Of a DNA stretch of 64,000 bases, positions 48,258-60,500 are shown one piece after another. Made by a program: the position numbers and the translations under genes. This DNA comes from Lithospermum erythrorhizon. Taxonomy: Eukaryota > Streptophyta > Magnoliopsida > Boraginales > Boraginaceae. The notes beneath the pieces were generated by a model, which was not told the DNA's origin, did not search any database, and saw only the letters and a program-made list of their open reading frames with translations. The stretch is taken from NCBI GenBank assembly GCA_019722365.1, contig JADFUC010000290.1, forward strand, positions 18,480-82,479. The letters are read 5' to 3'. Numbering within the stretch: the stretch's first letter is position 1; every line of letters begins with the position of its first letter.

Positions 48258-48380
48258 CAAAGCCGCTTCATTGGGAGTCGATCTCGAGTCCGGGCGGAAG
48301 ATCAAGATGTAGCAATGACGGACGGGGAGGTTTTGGCAACAAGGAGCATGATGTCATGTTCCCCTGCACTTTGTGAAACG
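48258..48380 (+). pseudogene. Captured myosin XI gene fragment, more damaged copy
   Basis: It corresponds to 39716-39840 on the opposite strand. GSRSRVRAEDQDVAMTDGEVLA is still readable in place of the better preserved left-arm version, and substitutions have removed both tryptophans. It has no motor domain. Confidence 0.65.
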
Positions 48381-49074
48381 CGTCGCTTGTTTATTTTATA
48401 ATTTGTTTTGCAATATTCTCAAGTTGTTTTGACGGTGGACTTACCGCTCTAAATCTTGAAATGTACTTCTAAAGATTTTAGTTTTGACTGTTTGAATTCC
48501 GTGGTGATCATGTTGTTTAATGCATAATGAGTATCATAATGACGATCAACACGAACTTAGTTTTTTTTACTTTCAGAAAAGTCCCTATCAAAGCAAGTGC
48601 TCGACAACCGAAATGTAGCCGGTATATTTAAGATCACGGCGAGCTAAATGTCAAATATTCGTCCTAACAAGTTGGAAGAGGGCGATTGTGCTCGCTATCA
48701 AGTACTCAGATCAAGCCGTTGTCATTACACCGGAGCGCATACTTTCTTCGAAAGTAACACATCTTTCTTGATCGCACCAACCAAGTTGGGCATTTTACAA
48801 AGTGCTCACAAATTTATCGAACTTTTGTATCTCAGCCCATTGTCGGGCCGGGATGCTTATCGAGATAGTAGGTGATAAAATTTATTCAAGACAGAAATAG
48901 ACTGATCGACAATCTTCTTTGTTCTCTCGATCGGGAGATGTTCCTATTGCTTACGCCTACGCTTTGTCACCACTATGGCTATCAATCTATAGCTATCTCA
49001 AAGAAGGCGCCATTACCAAGAGAATGACCGCAATCATGGAGATGGTCGAATGGATTGTTTGAACTTCCTAAATC

Positions 49075-49240
49075 CCTTAAACTCCTAAATCAGAATCTCC
49101 CTAGTCTCTAAATCCCTAACCCCAACCCCAAACCCCAAACCCAGAACCGTAAACCTGTAACCTTAAAATCCCAACCCCCAACCCCTAACCCCTAAACCCT
49201 AAAACCCTAATCCCTAAACCCCAAACCCCTAAACCCTAAT
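49075..49240 (-). repeat. Interstitial telomere-like tract (CCCTAAA orientation)
   Basis: CCCTAACCCC, CCCCTAAACCCTAAAACCCTAA and CCCCTAAACCCTAA units on the plus strand. This is the mirror-image equivalent of 38850-39012, placed between the same neighbours. Confidence 0.88.
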
Positions 49241-49244
49241 GACG

Positions 49245-51735
49245 GGTTCAGAATCTCCCAATATAAGATACGGTATCAGCGTTGCCTATGTTAAGAAAGC
49301 AACACGCATGCCGGGACCCAAATATCCTCAAATGCTATTTTACTAGATAACTTGGAAGGAAACTCTCTAGGATATTACTTCTATTAGAAAAACGAAAACA
49401 AAATCTTTGTTGTCGTATCAGTTGTCTTCTTTGAAAGGAATACACGGATAAGAGTCAAGGATAATAATCTCAACTTGTTCAAGAACGGTGAGGATATTTC
49501 CATCGAGCGCACCAATCTCCTCAAGAGGTGGACCCTTCTTACATAGAAGAATTCCCACTGACCCACGGAAATCGTGAGGTTTCACCGAAAATCAACCACC
49601 CCCGTAAGATCCGATAGAACATGACGGGTATCTGGAAGTTTTCTTAGCCGAAAGTGACGAGCCTTCTTCATATAAAGAAGAAATGAAAGAAAGGACGTTG
49701 GTGAATGGTATTTTAGACACGAATCCAGATCACTCACGTACCATAACGAGTACGGACATCGATGGGGATTCTACCCGAATATTCAAGACCCACTGAAACG
49801 GTTATTTAAATGCGAAAATGGATAAAGACGGAAACGCCATGTTTATAAAGCTAGACTAGTAGCCAAGGTTTCAAACAGATTCAAGGAATCGACTATGATG
49901 AAACCTTCTCACCGGTTGTGAAGTTTAAATCCATTCGGATTCTTAGCCATCACGCATATTACGACACGTAAATACGGCATGGATGTAAAACGGCATCTCG
50001 AATGGAATTTTGCAGACGGTACATAACACGCCCTTACCAGTTTGTATGTCCAAAAGGACTCAAGAAGCGCAGTTTACATGTATCCATCTATGGACGTATA
50101 AGCATCCAAGAGTCAATCTTCGCTTCAATTGAAGAATCAAAGGTTTTGATTTGCCAGAACAAAGAACATTTTGTATACAAGAAGGTTGGAAGGATCCATA
50201 TTGCATTTGTTGTCCTTATGTAGATGACATACTGGTCATTGGAAATGACATACCTACGATAGAAGTCACCAAAGTATATTATGTAAATGTTTCTCAAATG
50301 TATGACATACGAGGTGTCCAATACATTATTGAAACCAAGATACATAGAAATCGCTCAAGAAGTTCATTGGACTGGAGCCAAAACACTTATATGGATAAGT
50401 AAGTTTCCGCATAAATCTATACGGAGAACCTGCAAAGGCGGTGGTCTCCCACGAGATACTGAATATCTCTCACCATTCCAATGTACCCCACTCGTAAGCC
50501 GAGATAAAGAACACGCAGTAAGTTCCCTATGCCCTCGGCCATAGGATCCATCATGTATGTCATGTCGTGTACACGACTGCACGCCGCTTACGCTTGAGTG
50601 TAACGAGTCAAGCATCGATCACGCCTAGGTGGCGACATCGAGAAATGGTAAAGCCATCCTTAAGTACTCGGTAAGAACCAAGGATGTAAGGTCTCGGATA
50701 TGGATTGAGAATGAGTCATGGTAGCGCTACATGTAGATGTTAGTTTCAAACCGACAAAGATGATTCTAGATCTCGGCCTGCTTTATTTTGCTCCGAACGC
50801 GAGCAAAGGTTCAAAGCAATAGAAAACATTTACACTACGGGTCGAACGACAAATGGTTGAAGATATCAGAAGATCGAAAAGTCGCAGCGAAATCCTCATT
50901 GACTGCTAAGTTTAAGTGAACTCGAGCCGGCAATTCCAGCATCGGTAATTCAGTGCAAATCAAGCATGACAATGTAACGCCCCCATCCCAATCGGTCGGT
51001 ACGCTATTAGATCTACTGACTAGCTCACAAAAAGCACTTCACCGGGTCTTCCGCAAAGACGCCGCTGGGCCCTCACTCACGTGCTCACCGAAACTTCCCA
51101 ATCGTCACCATCCTATAATTACCCCAAATTGGGCACGCCTTAATACTCGGAGTTCTTGTGGCTGACGAGCTTCCGAAGAAAGACGATCTTGATAGAAACG
51201 AAGTAGCATCAATCAAATCATATCAAGTCTTATCACATGGCCACTGGGCAAAGTGTACGCAATCTCCCCCACTTAAATACTCAACATCCTCGCTGAGCTA
51301 CCGGCCCAGACCGTAATTCATAAGCTACAGATTCAAGAGTCGGATCCTACGGCCCAAGAGGCCTCACCGACGAAGACACCACCGCATAGCACTTAGTTCG
51401 ACAGCTGAATGGCCCGCTGATACCATTTGGTAACGCCCGCCTTTTAACACCGGCCTGCATCACGTCAGATTCACGACCGACCTCACAAACCATCACGTCT
51501 TTCCAACATGTTTCGTCTCACTCACGCGCTCACCGGTAAACTTCAAGAGGTCACCATCTCGTAATTACCCCACCAAAGACGCTTAACACCGATTTCTTTA
51601 AGCATTTACCAAAATAAGACGATTGGATTGCATGAAAGTAGCTCCAATCAAATCTTAGTCGCCACGGCCACTGGGGTCTGTATATCACGCACAACCCATC
51701 AATCTCATCTCCCGAGCACAAACTGCATTCAGTGG
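49245..51735 (+). pseudogene. Degenerate Ty1/copia RT-RNase H, plus strand, interrupted by Cassandra and truncated by the satellite
   Basis: Text matching the left-arm copia runs in the same order. KARLVAKVS is near 49850, then GMDVK..LEWN (RT) near 49980-50005. FVCPKGLK is at 50042-50065, and VDDILVIGNDIPTIE at 50221-50262 contains the copia RT active site. YGEPAKAVV lies near 50420-50450 and QTDKDDSRS at 50746-50775. The frame reaches a DN-type motif at 50968-50972 (GACAA), where a Cassandra element interrupts it. A remnant of RNase H (SH.KSKHI region, 51700-51725) follows before the satellite begins. The 3' end and LTR are missing from the window. Confidence 0.8.
50973..51689 (-). mobile_element. 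Cassandra-type TRIM, minus strand, at the same copia site as the left-arm copy
   Basis: On the minus strand the 5' LTR is 51689 to about 51430, the primer-binding site TGGTATCAG is at 51425-51417, the purine tract AAGTGGGGGAGAT is at 51274-51262, and the 3' LTR is 51261-50973. GACAA (50968-50972) precedes it and CACAA (51690-51694) follows, a one-mismatch target duplication. This equals the complement of TTGTC flanking the left copy. The 5S-like segment is clear at 51087-51155 (complement of GAACTCCGAGTATTAAGGCG, then AGGATGGTGAC) and again at 51538-51592. Confidence 0.88.
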
Positions 51736-52023
51736 CCCAGGCTCAGTGGCCCAGTACCAGTGGCCCAGTGGCCCAGGCCCAGTATTCAGGCCCAGTGCAT
51801 TGTTACCAGTATTCCAGTAGCCCAAAGTATTCCAGTGTATTCCAGTATTCAGTGGCCCAGTGGCCTCAGTAGCCCAGTGGCCCAGTGGCCCAGGCCCAGT
51901 ATCTAGTGGCCCAGCCCAGTATTCAGTAATTAGTATCTGTATTCAGTATTCAGTAGGTATTCCAGTATCTGTGTATTCAGTAGCCCATGGCCTGTATTCA
52001 GTATTCAGTGGTCTGTATCTGGT

Positions 52024-52065
52024 GTATTCAGTATTCAGTATTCAGTATTCAGTATTCAGTATTCA
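52024..52065. repeat. Six perfect GTATTCA heptamers at the array's left side
   Basis: Six exact 7-base units, followed by GTATCTA. This is the purest stretch of the AT-rich word that also appears singly through the array (for example near 54630, 55270, 57090 and 58760). Confidence 0.95.
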
Positions 52066-55000
52066 GTATCTAGTATCTGTGTATTCAGGTCTGTATTCAG
52101 TATTTGTGTAATTAGTATTCAGTATTCAGGCCCAGGCCCAGGCCCAGGCCCAGTGGCCTCCAGGCCCAGTATTCAGTGGCCCAGTGGCCCAGTGGCCCAG
52201 TACCAGTGGCCCATAGGCCCAGTGGCCCAGTACTCCAGGCCCAGTAGCCCAGGCCCAGCATTCAGGCCCAGGGCCCAGTGGCCCAGTATTCAGTATTCAG
52301 TATCTGGTGGCCCAGTGGCCTGTACCCAGTGGCCCAGTGGCCCAGGGCCCAGGGCCTGTGGCCCAGGCCCAGGCCCAGGCCCAGTGGCCCAGGCCCAGTA
52401 TCAGTGGCCCAGGGCCTGTGGTGGCCCAGGCCTAGGGCCTGTGGCCTGAAGTACTCCAGTGGCCCAGGCCCAGGCCCAGGGCCCAGGCCTGCAGTGGCCT
52501 GTGGCCCAGTGGCCTGTACCAGTGGCCTCCAGTGGCCCAGTGGCCCAGTATTCAGTGGCCCAGTGGCCTGTGGCCTGTGGCCCAGGCTCAGGCCTAGGCC
52601 TCAGGCCCAGGCCCAGGCTCCAGGCCCAGTGGCCCAGGGCCTTGTGGCCCAGGCCCAGGCCCAGGCCTCAGTGGCCCAGTGGCCCAGGCCCAGGCCCAGG
52701 CCCAGTGGCCCAGGCCCAGGGCCCAGTGGCCCAGGCCCAGGCCCAGCGGCCTGTGTGGCCCAGTGGCCCAAAGTGGCCCAGTGGCCCAGTGGCCCAGGGC
52801 CCAGGGCCCAGGCCCAGGCCCAGGCCAGGCCCAGTGGCCCAGTGGCCCAGTGGCTCAGTGGCCTTGGCCTGGTGGCCCAGTGGCCCAGCCTCCAGGGCCC
52901 AGGCCTGTGGCCCAGTGGCTCAGTGGCTCAGTGGCCCAGGCCCAGTGGCCCAGGCTCAGGCTCAGCCTGTGGCCCAGGCCTAGGCCAGTGGCCCAGGCCC
53001 AGGCTCAGTGGCCCAGGCCCAGGCTCAGTGGCTCAGTGGCCTAGGCCTGTGGCCTGGTGGCCCAGGCCTGTGGCCCAGGCCCAGGGCCCAGGGCCCAGTG
53101 GCCTGTGGCCCAGGGCCTGTGCAGCCCAGGCCCAGTGGCCCAGGCCCAGGGCCTGTGGCCCAGGCCCAGGCCTAGGCCCAGGCCCAGGCCCAGGCCCAGT
53201 GGCCCAGTGGCCCAGGCCCAGGCCCAGGGCCCAGGCCCAGGCCCAGGCCCAGGCTCAGGCCTAGGCCCAGGCCTAGGCCTGGTGGCCTAGGCCTGTGGCC
53301 CAGGCCCAGGCCCAGTGGCCCAGGGCCCAGCCCAGGCCCAGGCCCAGGCCCAGGCCCAGGCCCAGGCCTGTGGCCTGAGGCCTAGGCCTAGGCCTAGGCC
53401 CAGGCCTGTGGCCCAGGCCCAGGCCCAGGCCTGGGCCTGTGTGGCCTGTGGCCCAGGGCCCAGGCCTAGGCCTGTGTGGCCCAGTGGCCCAGGCCCAGGC
53501 CTAGGGCCCAGGCCCAGGCCCAGGGCAGGGCCCAGGGCCCAGTACCCAGTGGCCTGCCCAGGCCCAGGCCCAGGCCTGGCCCAGTGGCCCAGTGGCCTGG
53601 TGGCCCAGTACCCAGGCCCAGGGCCCAGGCCCAGTGGCCCAGTGCAGCCCAGGCCCAGGCCTAGGGCCCAGGCCCAGTGGCCTGGTGGCCTGTGGCCCAG
53701 TGGCCCAGTGGCCCAGGCCTGTGTGGCCCAGTGGCCCAGGCCCAGGCCTGTGTGGCCCAGGGCCTGCAGGGCCTGTGGCCTGTGCAGCCCAGGCCCAGTG
53801 GCCCAGTGGCCCAGGCCTGTGGCCCAGGGCCTAGGGCCCAGGCCTGTGGCCTGTGGCCTGTGGCCCAGGCCCAGGGCCTGTGGCCTGTGGCCTCAGTGGC
53901 CTGCGCTCAGGTCTTAGGCTCAGGCCAGGTCAGTGGCCTGTGGCCTGCATTTGTGGCCCAGGCCCAGGCCCAGTGGCCCAGGCCCAGGGCCCAGGCCTCC
54001 AGGCCCAGGCCCAGGCCCAGTGGCCCAGTGGCCCAGGCCCAGTGGCCCAGCACCTGTGGCCCAGGGCCCAGGGCCCAGTGGCCTCCAGGGCCCAGGCCTA
54101 GGGCCCAGGCCCAGGCCCAGGCCCAGTGGCCCAGGGCCCAGGCCCAGGGCCCAGGCCCAGCCCAGGCCCAGGCCCAGGCCCAGGCCTCAGTGGCCCAGGC
54201 CTGCGGCCTGTGGCCTGTACCAGTGGCCCAGCCCAGGCCTGTGGCCCAGTGGCCTAGGCTCAGGCCTGTGGCCCAGTACCAGGCCCAGGCCTGTGGCCTG
54301 TGGCCTAGGCTCAGGCCTGCGGCCCAGGCCCAGTGGCCCAGGCCTAGGCCCAGGCCTGTGGCCTGTGGCCTAGGCCTAGGCTCAGGCCTGGTGGCCTTGC
54401 GGCCCAGTAGCCCAGGCCTGTGGCCCAGGCCTGGTGGCCCAGTGGCCCAGTGGCCCAGGGCCCAGGGCCTCCAGTGGCCCAGGCCCAGGCCCAGGCCTCA
54501 GGCCTCCAGGGCCCAGGCCTAGTGGCCCAGTGGCCCAGTGGCCCAGGGCCCAGTGGCCCAGGCCCAGGCCCAGGGCCTAGGGCCTGTGGCCCAGTGGCCT
54601 GTGGCCCAGGCCCAGGCCCAGTATTCAGTGGCCCAGGCCTCAGTGGCCCAGGGCCCAGGGCCAGGCCTGCGGCTCAGGCCTGTGGCCCAGTGGCCCAGGG
54701 CCTGAGGGCCCAGGCCTAGGCCTGGTGGGCCTGGTGGCCTAGGCCTAGGCCCAGGCCTAGGGCCTAGGCTCAGGCCCAGGGCCCAGGCCTGTGGCCTGTG
54801 GCCCAGGCCCAGGCCTGTGGCCTAGGCCTAGGCTTTAGGCCTAGGCCCAGGGCCCAGGGCCCAGTGGCCCAGGGCCCAGTGGCCCAGTGGCCCAGGCCCA
54901 GTGGCCCATAGGGCCCAGGGCCCAGGGCCCAGTGGCCCAGGCCCCAGGGCCCAGGCCCAGTGGCCCAGCCCAGTGGCCCAGGGCCCAGTAGCCCAGGGCC

Positions 55001-57490
55001 CAGTGGCCCAGGGCCCAGTGGCCCAGGGCCCAGGGCCCAGGGCCTGTGGCTCCAGGGCCTGTAACTCAGTGGCCCAGGCCCAGGGCCTCAGTGGCCCAGG
55101 GCCTAGGCCCAGGCCCAGGCCCAGGCCCAGGCCCAGGCTCAGGCCTGCGCCTAGCCCAGGCCTGTGGCCCAGTGGCCTGTGGCCCAGTGGCCTAGGCCCA
55201 GGCCTGTGTGGCCTAGGCCCAGGCCTAGGCCCAGTGGCTCAGGCCTAGGCCCAGGGCCCAGGCCCAGTGTATTCAGTGGCCCAGGCCCAGTGGCCCAGGG
55301 CCCAGGCCCAGGGCCCAGGCCCAGGCCCAGGGCCCAGGCCCAGTGGGCCCAGGCCCAGTGGCCCAGTGGCCCAGGCCCAGCTCCAGGCCCAGGCCTGTGG
55401 CCCAGGCCCAGTGGCCCAGCCCCAGGCCCAGGGCCCAGGCCCAGGCCCAGTGGCCCAGGCCCAGGGCCCAGGCCTGTGGCCCAGGCCCAGTGCCCAGGCC
55501 TGTGGCCTGTGGCCTGTGGCCCAGGCCTAGGCTCAGGCCCAGGCCTGTGGCCCAGGCCTGTGGCCCAGGCCTGTGGCTCAGGCCTGTGGCCCAGGCCTGT
55601 GTGGCCTGTGGCCTAGGCCTGTGGCCTGTGTCGAGGCCTGTGGCCCAGGCCCAGGCCTAGGCCTCCAGGGCCCAGGCCTAGGCTCAGGCTCAGGCCTAGG
55701 CCTAGGGCTCAGGCCCAGGGCCCAGGCCCAGGCCCAGTGGCCCAGTGGCCCAGTGGCCTGTGGCCCAGGGCCCAGTGGCCCAGTGGCCCAGGCCCAGGCC
55801 TGTATCTTGTACCAGTGGCCCAGTACCAGGCCCAGGTGGCCCAGGGCCCAGGGCCCAGGCCCAGGGCCCAGGCCCAGTGGCCCAGGCCCAGCCCAGGCCT
55901 GTGTGGCCCAGGCCCAGGGCCCAGTGGCCCAGTGGCCCAGTGGCTCCAGTGGCCTCAGGCCCAGGCTCAGTGGCCCAGTGGCCCAGGCCCAGGCCCAGGC
56001 CCAGGCCCAGGCCCAGGCCTAGGGCCCAGGCCCAGGCCTCAGGCCCAGTGGCCTGTGGCTTCCAGGCTCAGGCCCAGGTCGTGGCCTAGGCCTAGGCCTA
56101 GGCCTAGGCCCAGGCCTGTGTGGCCTGTGGCTCAGGCTCAGGCTCAGGCCTGTGCCTGGTGGCCTAGGCCTGTGGCCAGGGCCCAGGGCCCAGGGCCCAG
56201 GGCCTGTGGCCTGTGGCCCAGTGGCCTGTGGCCCAGGCCCAGGGCCCAGTGGCCCAGGGCCCAGGCCCAGGGCCCAGGGCCTGTGGCCCAGGCCCAGGCC
56301 CAGCCCAGGGCCTGTGGCCCAGGCCCAGGCCCAGTGGCCCAGTGGCCCAGGCCCAGGCCCAGGCCTCCAGTGGCCCAGTGGCCCAGTGGCCCAGTGGCCC
56401 AGGCCCAGGGCCTGTACCCAGGCCCAGGCCCAGGCCCAGGCCCAGGGCCCAGGGCCCAGGCCTCAGGCCCAGGCCTGGGCTCAGGCCTAGCCTGTGGCCC
56501 AGGCCTGTACCAGTGGCCCAGCCCAGGCCTGTGGCCTAGGCCCAGGGCCCAGGCCTGTGCACAGCCTGTAACAGTGGCCCAGGCCCAGGGCCTAGGCAGG
56601 GCCCAGGCCCAGGCCCAGGCCTGGGCCCAGGGCCCAGTGGCCTGAGCCCAGTGGCCCAGTGGCCCAGTAGCCCAGTGGCCCAGTGGCCCAGTGGCCTGGT
56701 GGCCCAGGCCTGTGGCCCAGGGCCTATAGGCCCAGGCCCAGGGCCCAGTGGCCCAGTGGCCCAGTGGCCCAGGCCCAGGCCCAGGGCCCAGGCCTCAGGC
56801 CCAGGCCCAGGCCCAGGCCCAGCCCAGCCCAGGCCCAGGCCCAGTGGCCCAGGCCCAGGCCCAGGCCTAGGGCCCAGTGGCCCAGGCCCAGGCCTGTGGC
56901 CTAGGCCTAGGCCTGTGTGGCCTCAGGCCCAGGCCCAGGCCCAGGCCCAGGGCCCAGGCCCAGGCCTAGGCCTGTGGCCCAGGCCCAGTGGCCCAGGCCC
57001 AGGCCTAGGGCCCAGGCCTAGGCCCAGGGCCTAGGCCCAGGCCTAGGCCTGTGGCCTGTGGCCTGTGGCCCAGGCCCAGTGGCCCAGTATTCAGGCCCAG
57101 TGGCCCAGTACCTGGTGGCCTGTGTATTCAGTGGCCCAGTGGCCCAGTGGCCCAGGGCCCAGGCCCAGGGCCTGTGGGCCCAGGCCCAGGCCCAGGCCCA
57201 GTGCTTCAGTGGCCCAGGCCCAGCCCAGTGGCCCAGGCCCAGGGCCCAGCCCAGGCCCAGGCCCAGGCCCAGCCTGTGGCCCAGGGCCTGCGGCCCAGTG
57301 GCCCAGGCCCAGGGCCCAGGCCTGTGGCCCAGGCCCAGGCCCAGGCCCAGGGCCCAGGCCTGCACAGGCCCAGGCCCAGGCCTCAGGCCCAGGCCCAGGG
57401 CCTAGGCCCAGGCCTAGGCCCAGGCCCAGGCCCAGGCCTGCGGCCTAGGCCTGTGGCCCAGGCCCAGGCCCAGGCCCAGGCCTAGGCCCA

Positions 57491-57518
57491 GGCCTAGGCC
57501 TAGGCCTAGGCCTAGGCC
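57491..57518. repeat. Self-complementary GGCCTA hexamer run
   Basis: Four GGCCTA units. The hexamer array is its own reverse complement (TAGGCC), so each strand can fold on itself. Confidence 0.9.
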
Positions 57519-60500
57519 TCAGGCCCAGCTCAGGCCTGTATTCAGTATCTAGGTATTCTACTCCAGGCCCAGTGGCCCAGGCCCAGTACCAGTGGGCCCC
57601 ATTCCCAGGCCCAGTGGCCCAGGGCCCAGTATTCAGTATTCAGTATTCCCAGTGGCCCAGGGCCCAGGCCCAGTGGCCCAGGCCCAGTATTCAGTGGCCC
57701 AGTGCCCAGTGGCCTGTACCCAGGCCCAGGGCCTCAGGCCCAGGGCCCAGTGGCCCAGGCCCAGGCCCAGGCCCAGTGGCCCAGTGGCCCAGGCCTCCAG
57801 TGGCCCAGGCCCAGGGCCCAGGCCCAGGCCCAGTGGCCCAGGCCCAGTGGCCCAGTACCAGTAGCCCAGTGGCCCAGTGGCCCAGGCCTGTGGCCTGCCC
57901 AGGCCTGTGGCCCAGTGGCCTGTGGCCTCAGTGGCTCAGGCCTGTGGCCCAGTGGCCTGTGGCCTAGGCCTGTGGCCTGTGGCTCAGGCCCAGGCCCAGG
58001 CCCAGGCCCAGGCCTGTGGCCCAGTGGCCTGTGTGGCCCAGGCCCAGGGCCCAGGGCCCAGGCCCAGTGGCCCAGGGCCCAGGGCCCAGGGCCCAGGGCC
58101 CAGGCCCAGGGCCCAGGCCTGTGGCCCAGGCTCAGCCTGTGGCCCAGTACCAGGCCTGCACAGTAGCCTGGCCCAGGTGGCTCAGGCCTGTGGCCTGTGG
58201 CCTAGGCCGAGTACCCAGGCCTAGTGGCTCAGGCCTGAGCCCAGGGCCTGTGGCCCAGGCCCAGGGCCCAGCCCAGGCCCAGGCCCAGGGCCCAGGGCCC
58301 AGGCCCAGGGCCCAGGCCTGTGGCCCAGAGCCCAGGCCCAGGCCTGTGGCCCAGGCCCAGGGCCCAGGCCCAGGGCCCAGTGGCCCAGGCCTCCAGTGGC
58401 CCAGGCCTAGGCCTGAGGCCCAGGCCCAGGCCCAGGGCCTGTGGCCCAGGCCCAGTGGCCCAGGGCCCAGGCCCAGCCTGTGGCCCAGGCCTGTGGCCTC
58501 AGGCCTCCAGGCTCAGGCCTGTGGCCCAGGCCCAGGCCCAGGCCCAGGCCCAGGCCCAGGCCCAGGCCCCAGGCCCAGGCCTAGGCCCAGGCTCAGTGGC
58601 CTAGGCCTGTGGCCTGTGGCCCAGGCCTGTGGCCCAGGCCTGTGGCCTAGTGGCTCAGTGGCCTGTGGCCTGTGGCTCAGGCCCAGTGGCCCAGGCCCAG
58701 GGCCCAGGGCCCAGCCCAGGCCCAGTACCAGGCCCAGGCCCAGGGCCCAGGGCCCAGTATTCAGTGGCCCAGTACCCAGTGGCCCAGTGGCCCAGGGCCC
58801 AGGGCCCAGGCCTGTGGCCTGTACCCAGGCCCAGGGCCCAGGCCCAGGGCCCAGGCCCAGGCCCAGGGCCCAGGCCTGTGGCCCAGGCCCAGGCCTGTGG
58901 CCCAGTGGCCTGCGGCCCAGTGGCCCAGGCCCAGGCCTGTGGCCCAGGCCCAGGCCCAGTGGCCCAGGCCCAGGCCCAGGCCCAGGCCAGTGGCCTGTGG
59001 CCTGTGGCCCAGGCCCAGGCCTGTGGCCCAGGCCTGTGGCCCAGGCCTGTGGCCCAGGCCCAGGGCCCAGGCCTAGCCCAGTGGCCTCAGGCCTGGGCGG
59101 CCTGCGCTTCCAGGCTCAGGCTCTGGCCCAGGGCCCAGGCCCAGGGCCCAGGGCCCAGTGGCCCAGGGCCCAGGCCCAGCAGGCCCAGTGGCCCAGGCCT
59201 GGTGGCCCAGTGGCCCAGGGCCTGTGGGCTCCAGGCCCAGGCCCAGGGCCTAGGGCCCAGGCCCAGTAGCCCAGCCCAGGCCCAGGGCCCAGGGCCTGTG
59301 GCCCAGGCCCAGGCCCAGTGGCCCAGTGGCCCAGGCCTAGGCCTGTGGCCCAGGGCCCAGGCCTAGGCCCAGGCCTGTGGCCTGTGGCCTGTGGCCCAGT
59401 GGCCTTAGGCCCAGGCCTGTACCCAGGCCCAGGGCCCAGGCCTAGGCCTCAGTGGCCTCAGTGGCCCAGGCCTGTGGCCCAGGCCCAGGGCCCAGGCCCA
59501 GGCCTAGGCCTGTGGCCTGTGGCCCAGTGGCCCAGGCCTAGGCCCAGGCCTGTGGCCTAGGCCTAGGCCTAGGCTCAGCCCAGGCCCAGGGCCCAGTGGC
59601 CCAGTATTTGTGGCCTGTGCAGCCCCAGGCCTGTGGCCCAGGGCCCAGTGGCCCAGGGCCCAGGGCCCAGGGCCCAGGCCCAGTGGCCCAGGCCCAGGCC
59701 CAGGCCCAGGCCCAGGGCCCAGGGCCCAGGCCCAGGCCCAGGGCCCAGGCCCAGTGGCCCAGGCCCAGTGGCCTGTGGCCCAGGCCCAGGCCCAGGCCTA
59801 GGCCTAGGCCTGTGGCCTTCCAGGCCCAGGCCTGGGCCCAGTGGCCCAGGCCCAGGCCTGGTGGCCCAGGCCCAGGCCCAGGCCCAGGCCCAGGCCTGTG
59901 GCCTAGGCCTGTGGCTCAGTGGCCCAGGCCTGAGCCCAGGCCTAGGCCCAGGCCTAGGCCCAGGCCCAGGCCCAGGCCCAGTGGCCTGGTGGCCTGTGCC
60001 CAGTGGCCTAGGCCTAGGCCAGTGGCCCAGGCCCAGTGGCCCAGTGGCCTGTGGCCCAGTGGCCCAGTGGCCCAGGCCCTCCAGGCTCAGGCCCAGGCCC
60101 AGTATCTAGGGCCCAGTACCAGGCCTGTGTGGCCCAGTACCCAGTATCTGTGGCCCAGGGCCCAGGGCCCAGGCCCAGTGGCCCAGGCCCAGGGCCTGTG
60201 GCCTGTGGCCCAGGCCCAGGCCCAGGCCCAGGCCTGTGGCCCAGGCCCAGGGCCCAGTGGCCTGTGGCCCAGGGCCCAGGCCTGTGTGGCCCAGGGCCTA
60301 GGCCCAGGGCCCAGGCCCAGGCCCAGGCCCAGGCCCAGGGCCTGTGGCCCAGGCCCAGGCCCAGGCCCAGGCCCAGGCCTAGGCCCAGGCCCAGGCCCAG
60401 GCCCAGGCCTAGGCTCAGGCCTGTGGCCCAGGCCCAGGCCCCAGGGCCCAGGGCCCAGGCCCAGGCCCAGTAGCCCAGTGGCCTTAGGCCCATTCCAGTG

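Larger units (their letters stand above)
47350..51735. repeat. Right arm of the large inverted repeat (partner 36281-40780)
   Basis: Same components as the left arm in mirrored order. The outer end (51704-51735) still matches the left arm across the copia RNase H sequence (CTCAT..GAG.ACAAA.TGC..CAGTGGC), then passes directly into the satellite. The inner end, near 47350, is the last place where matching words are seen (AACGTGTTTTGTTTTTGTTTA against 40745-40770). This places the arms head-to-head with about 6.6 kb between them. Confidence 0.85.
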
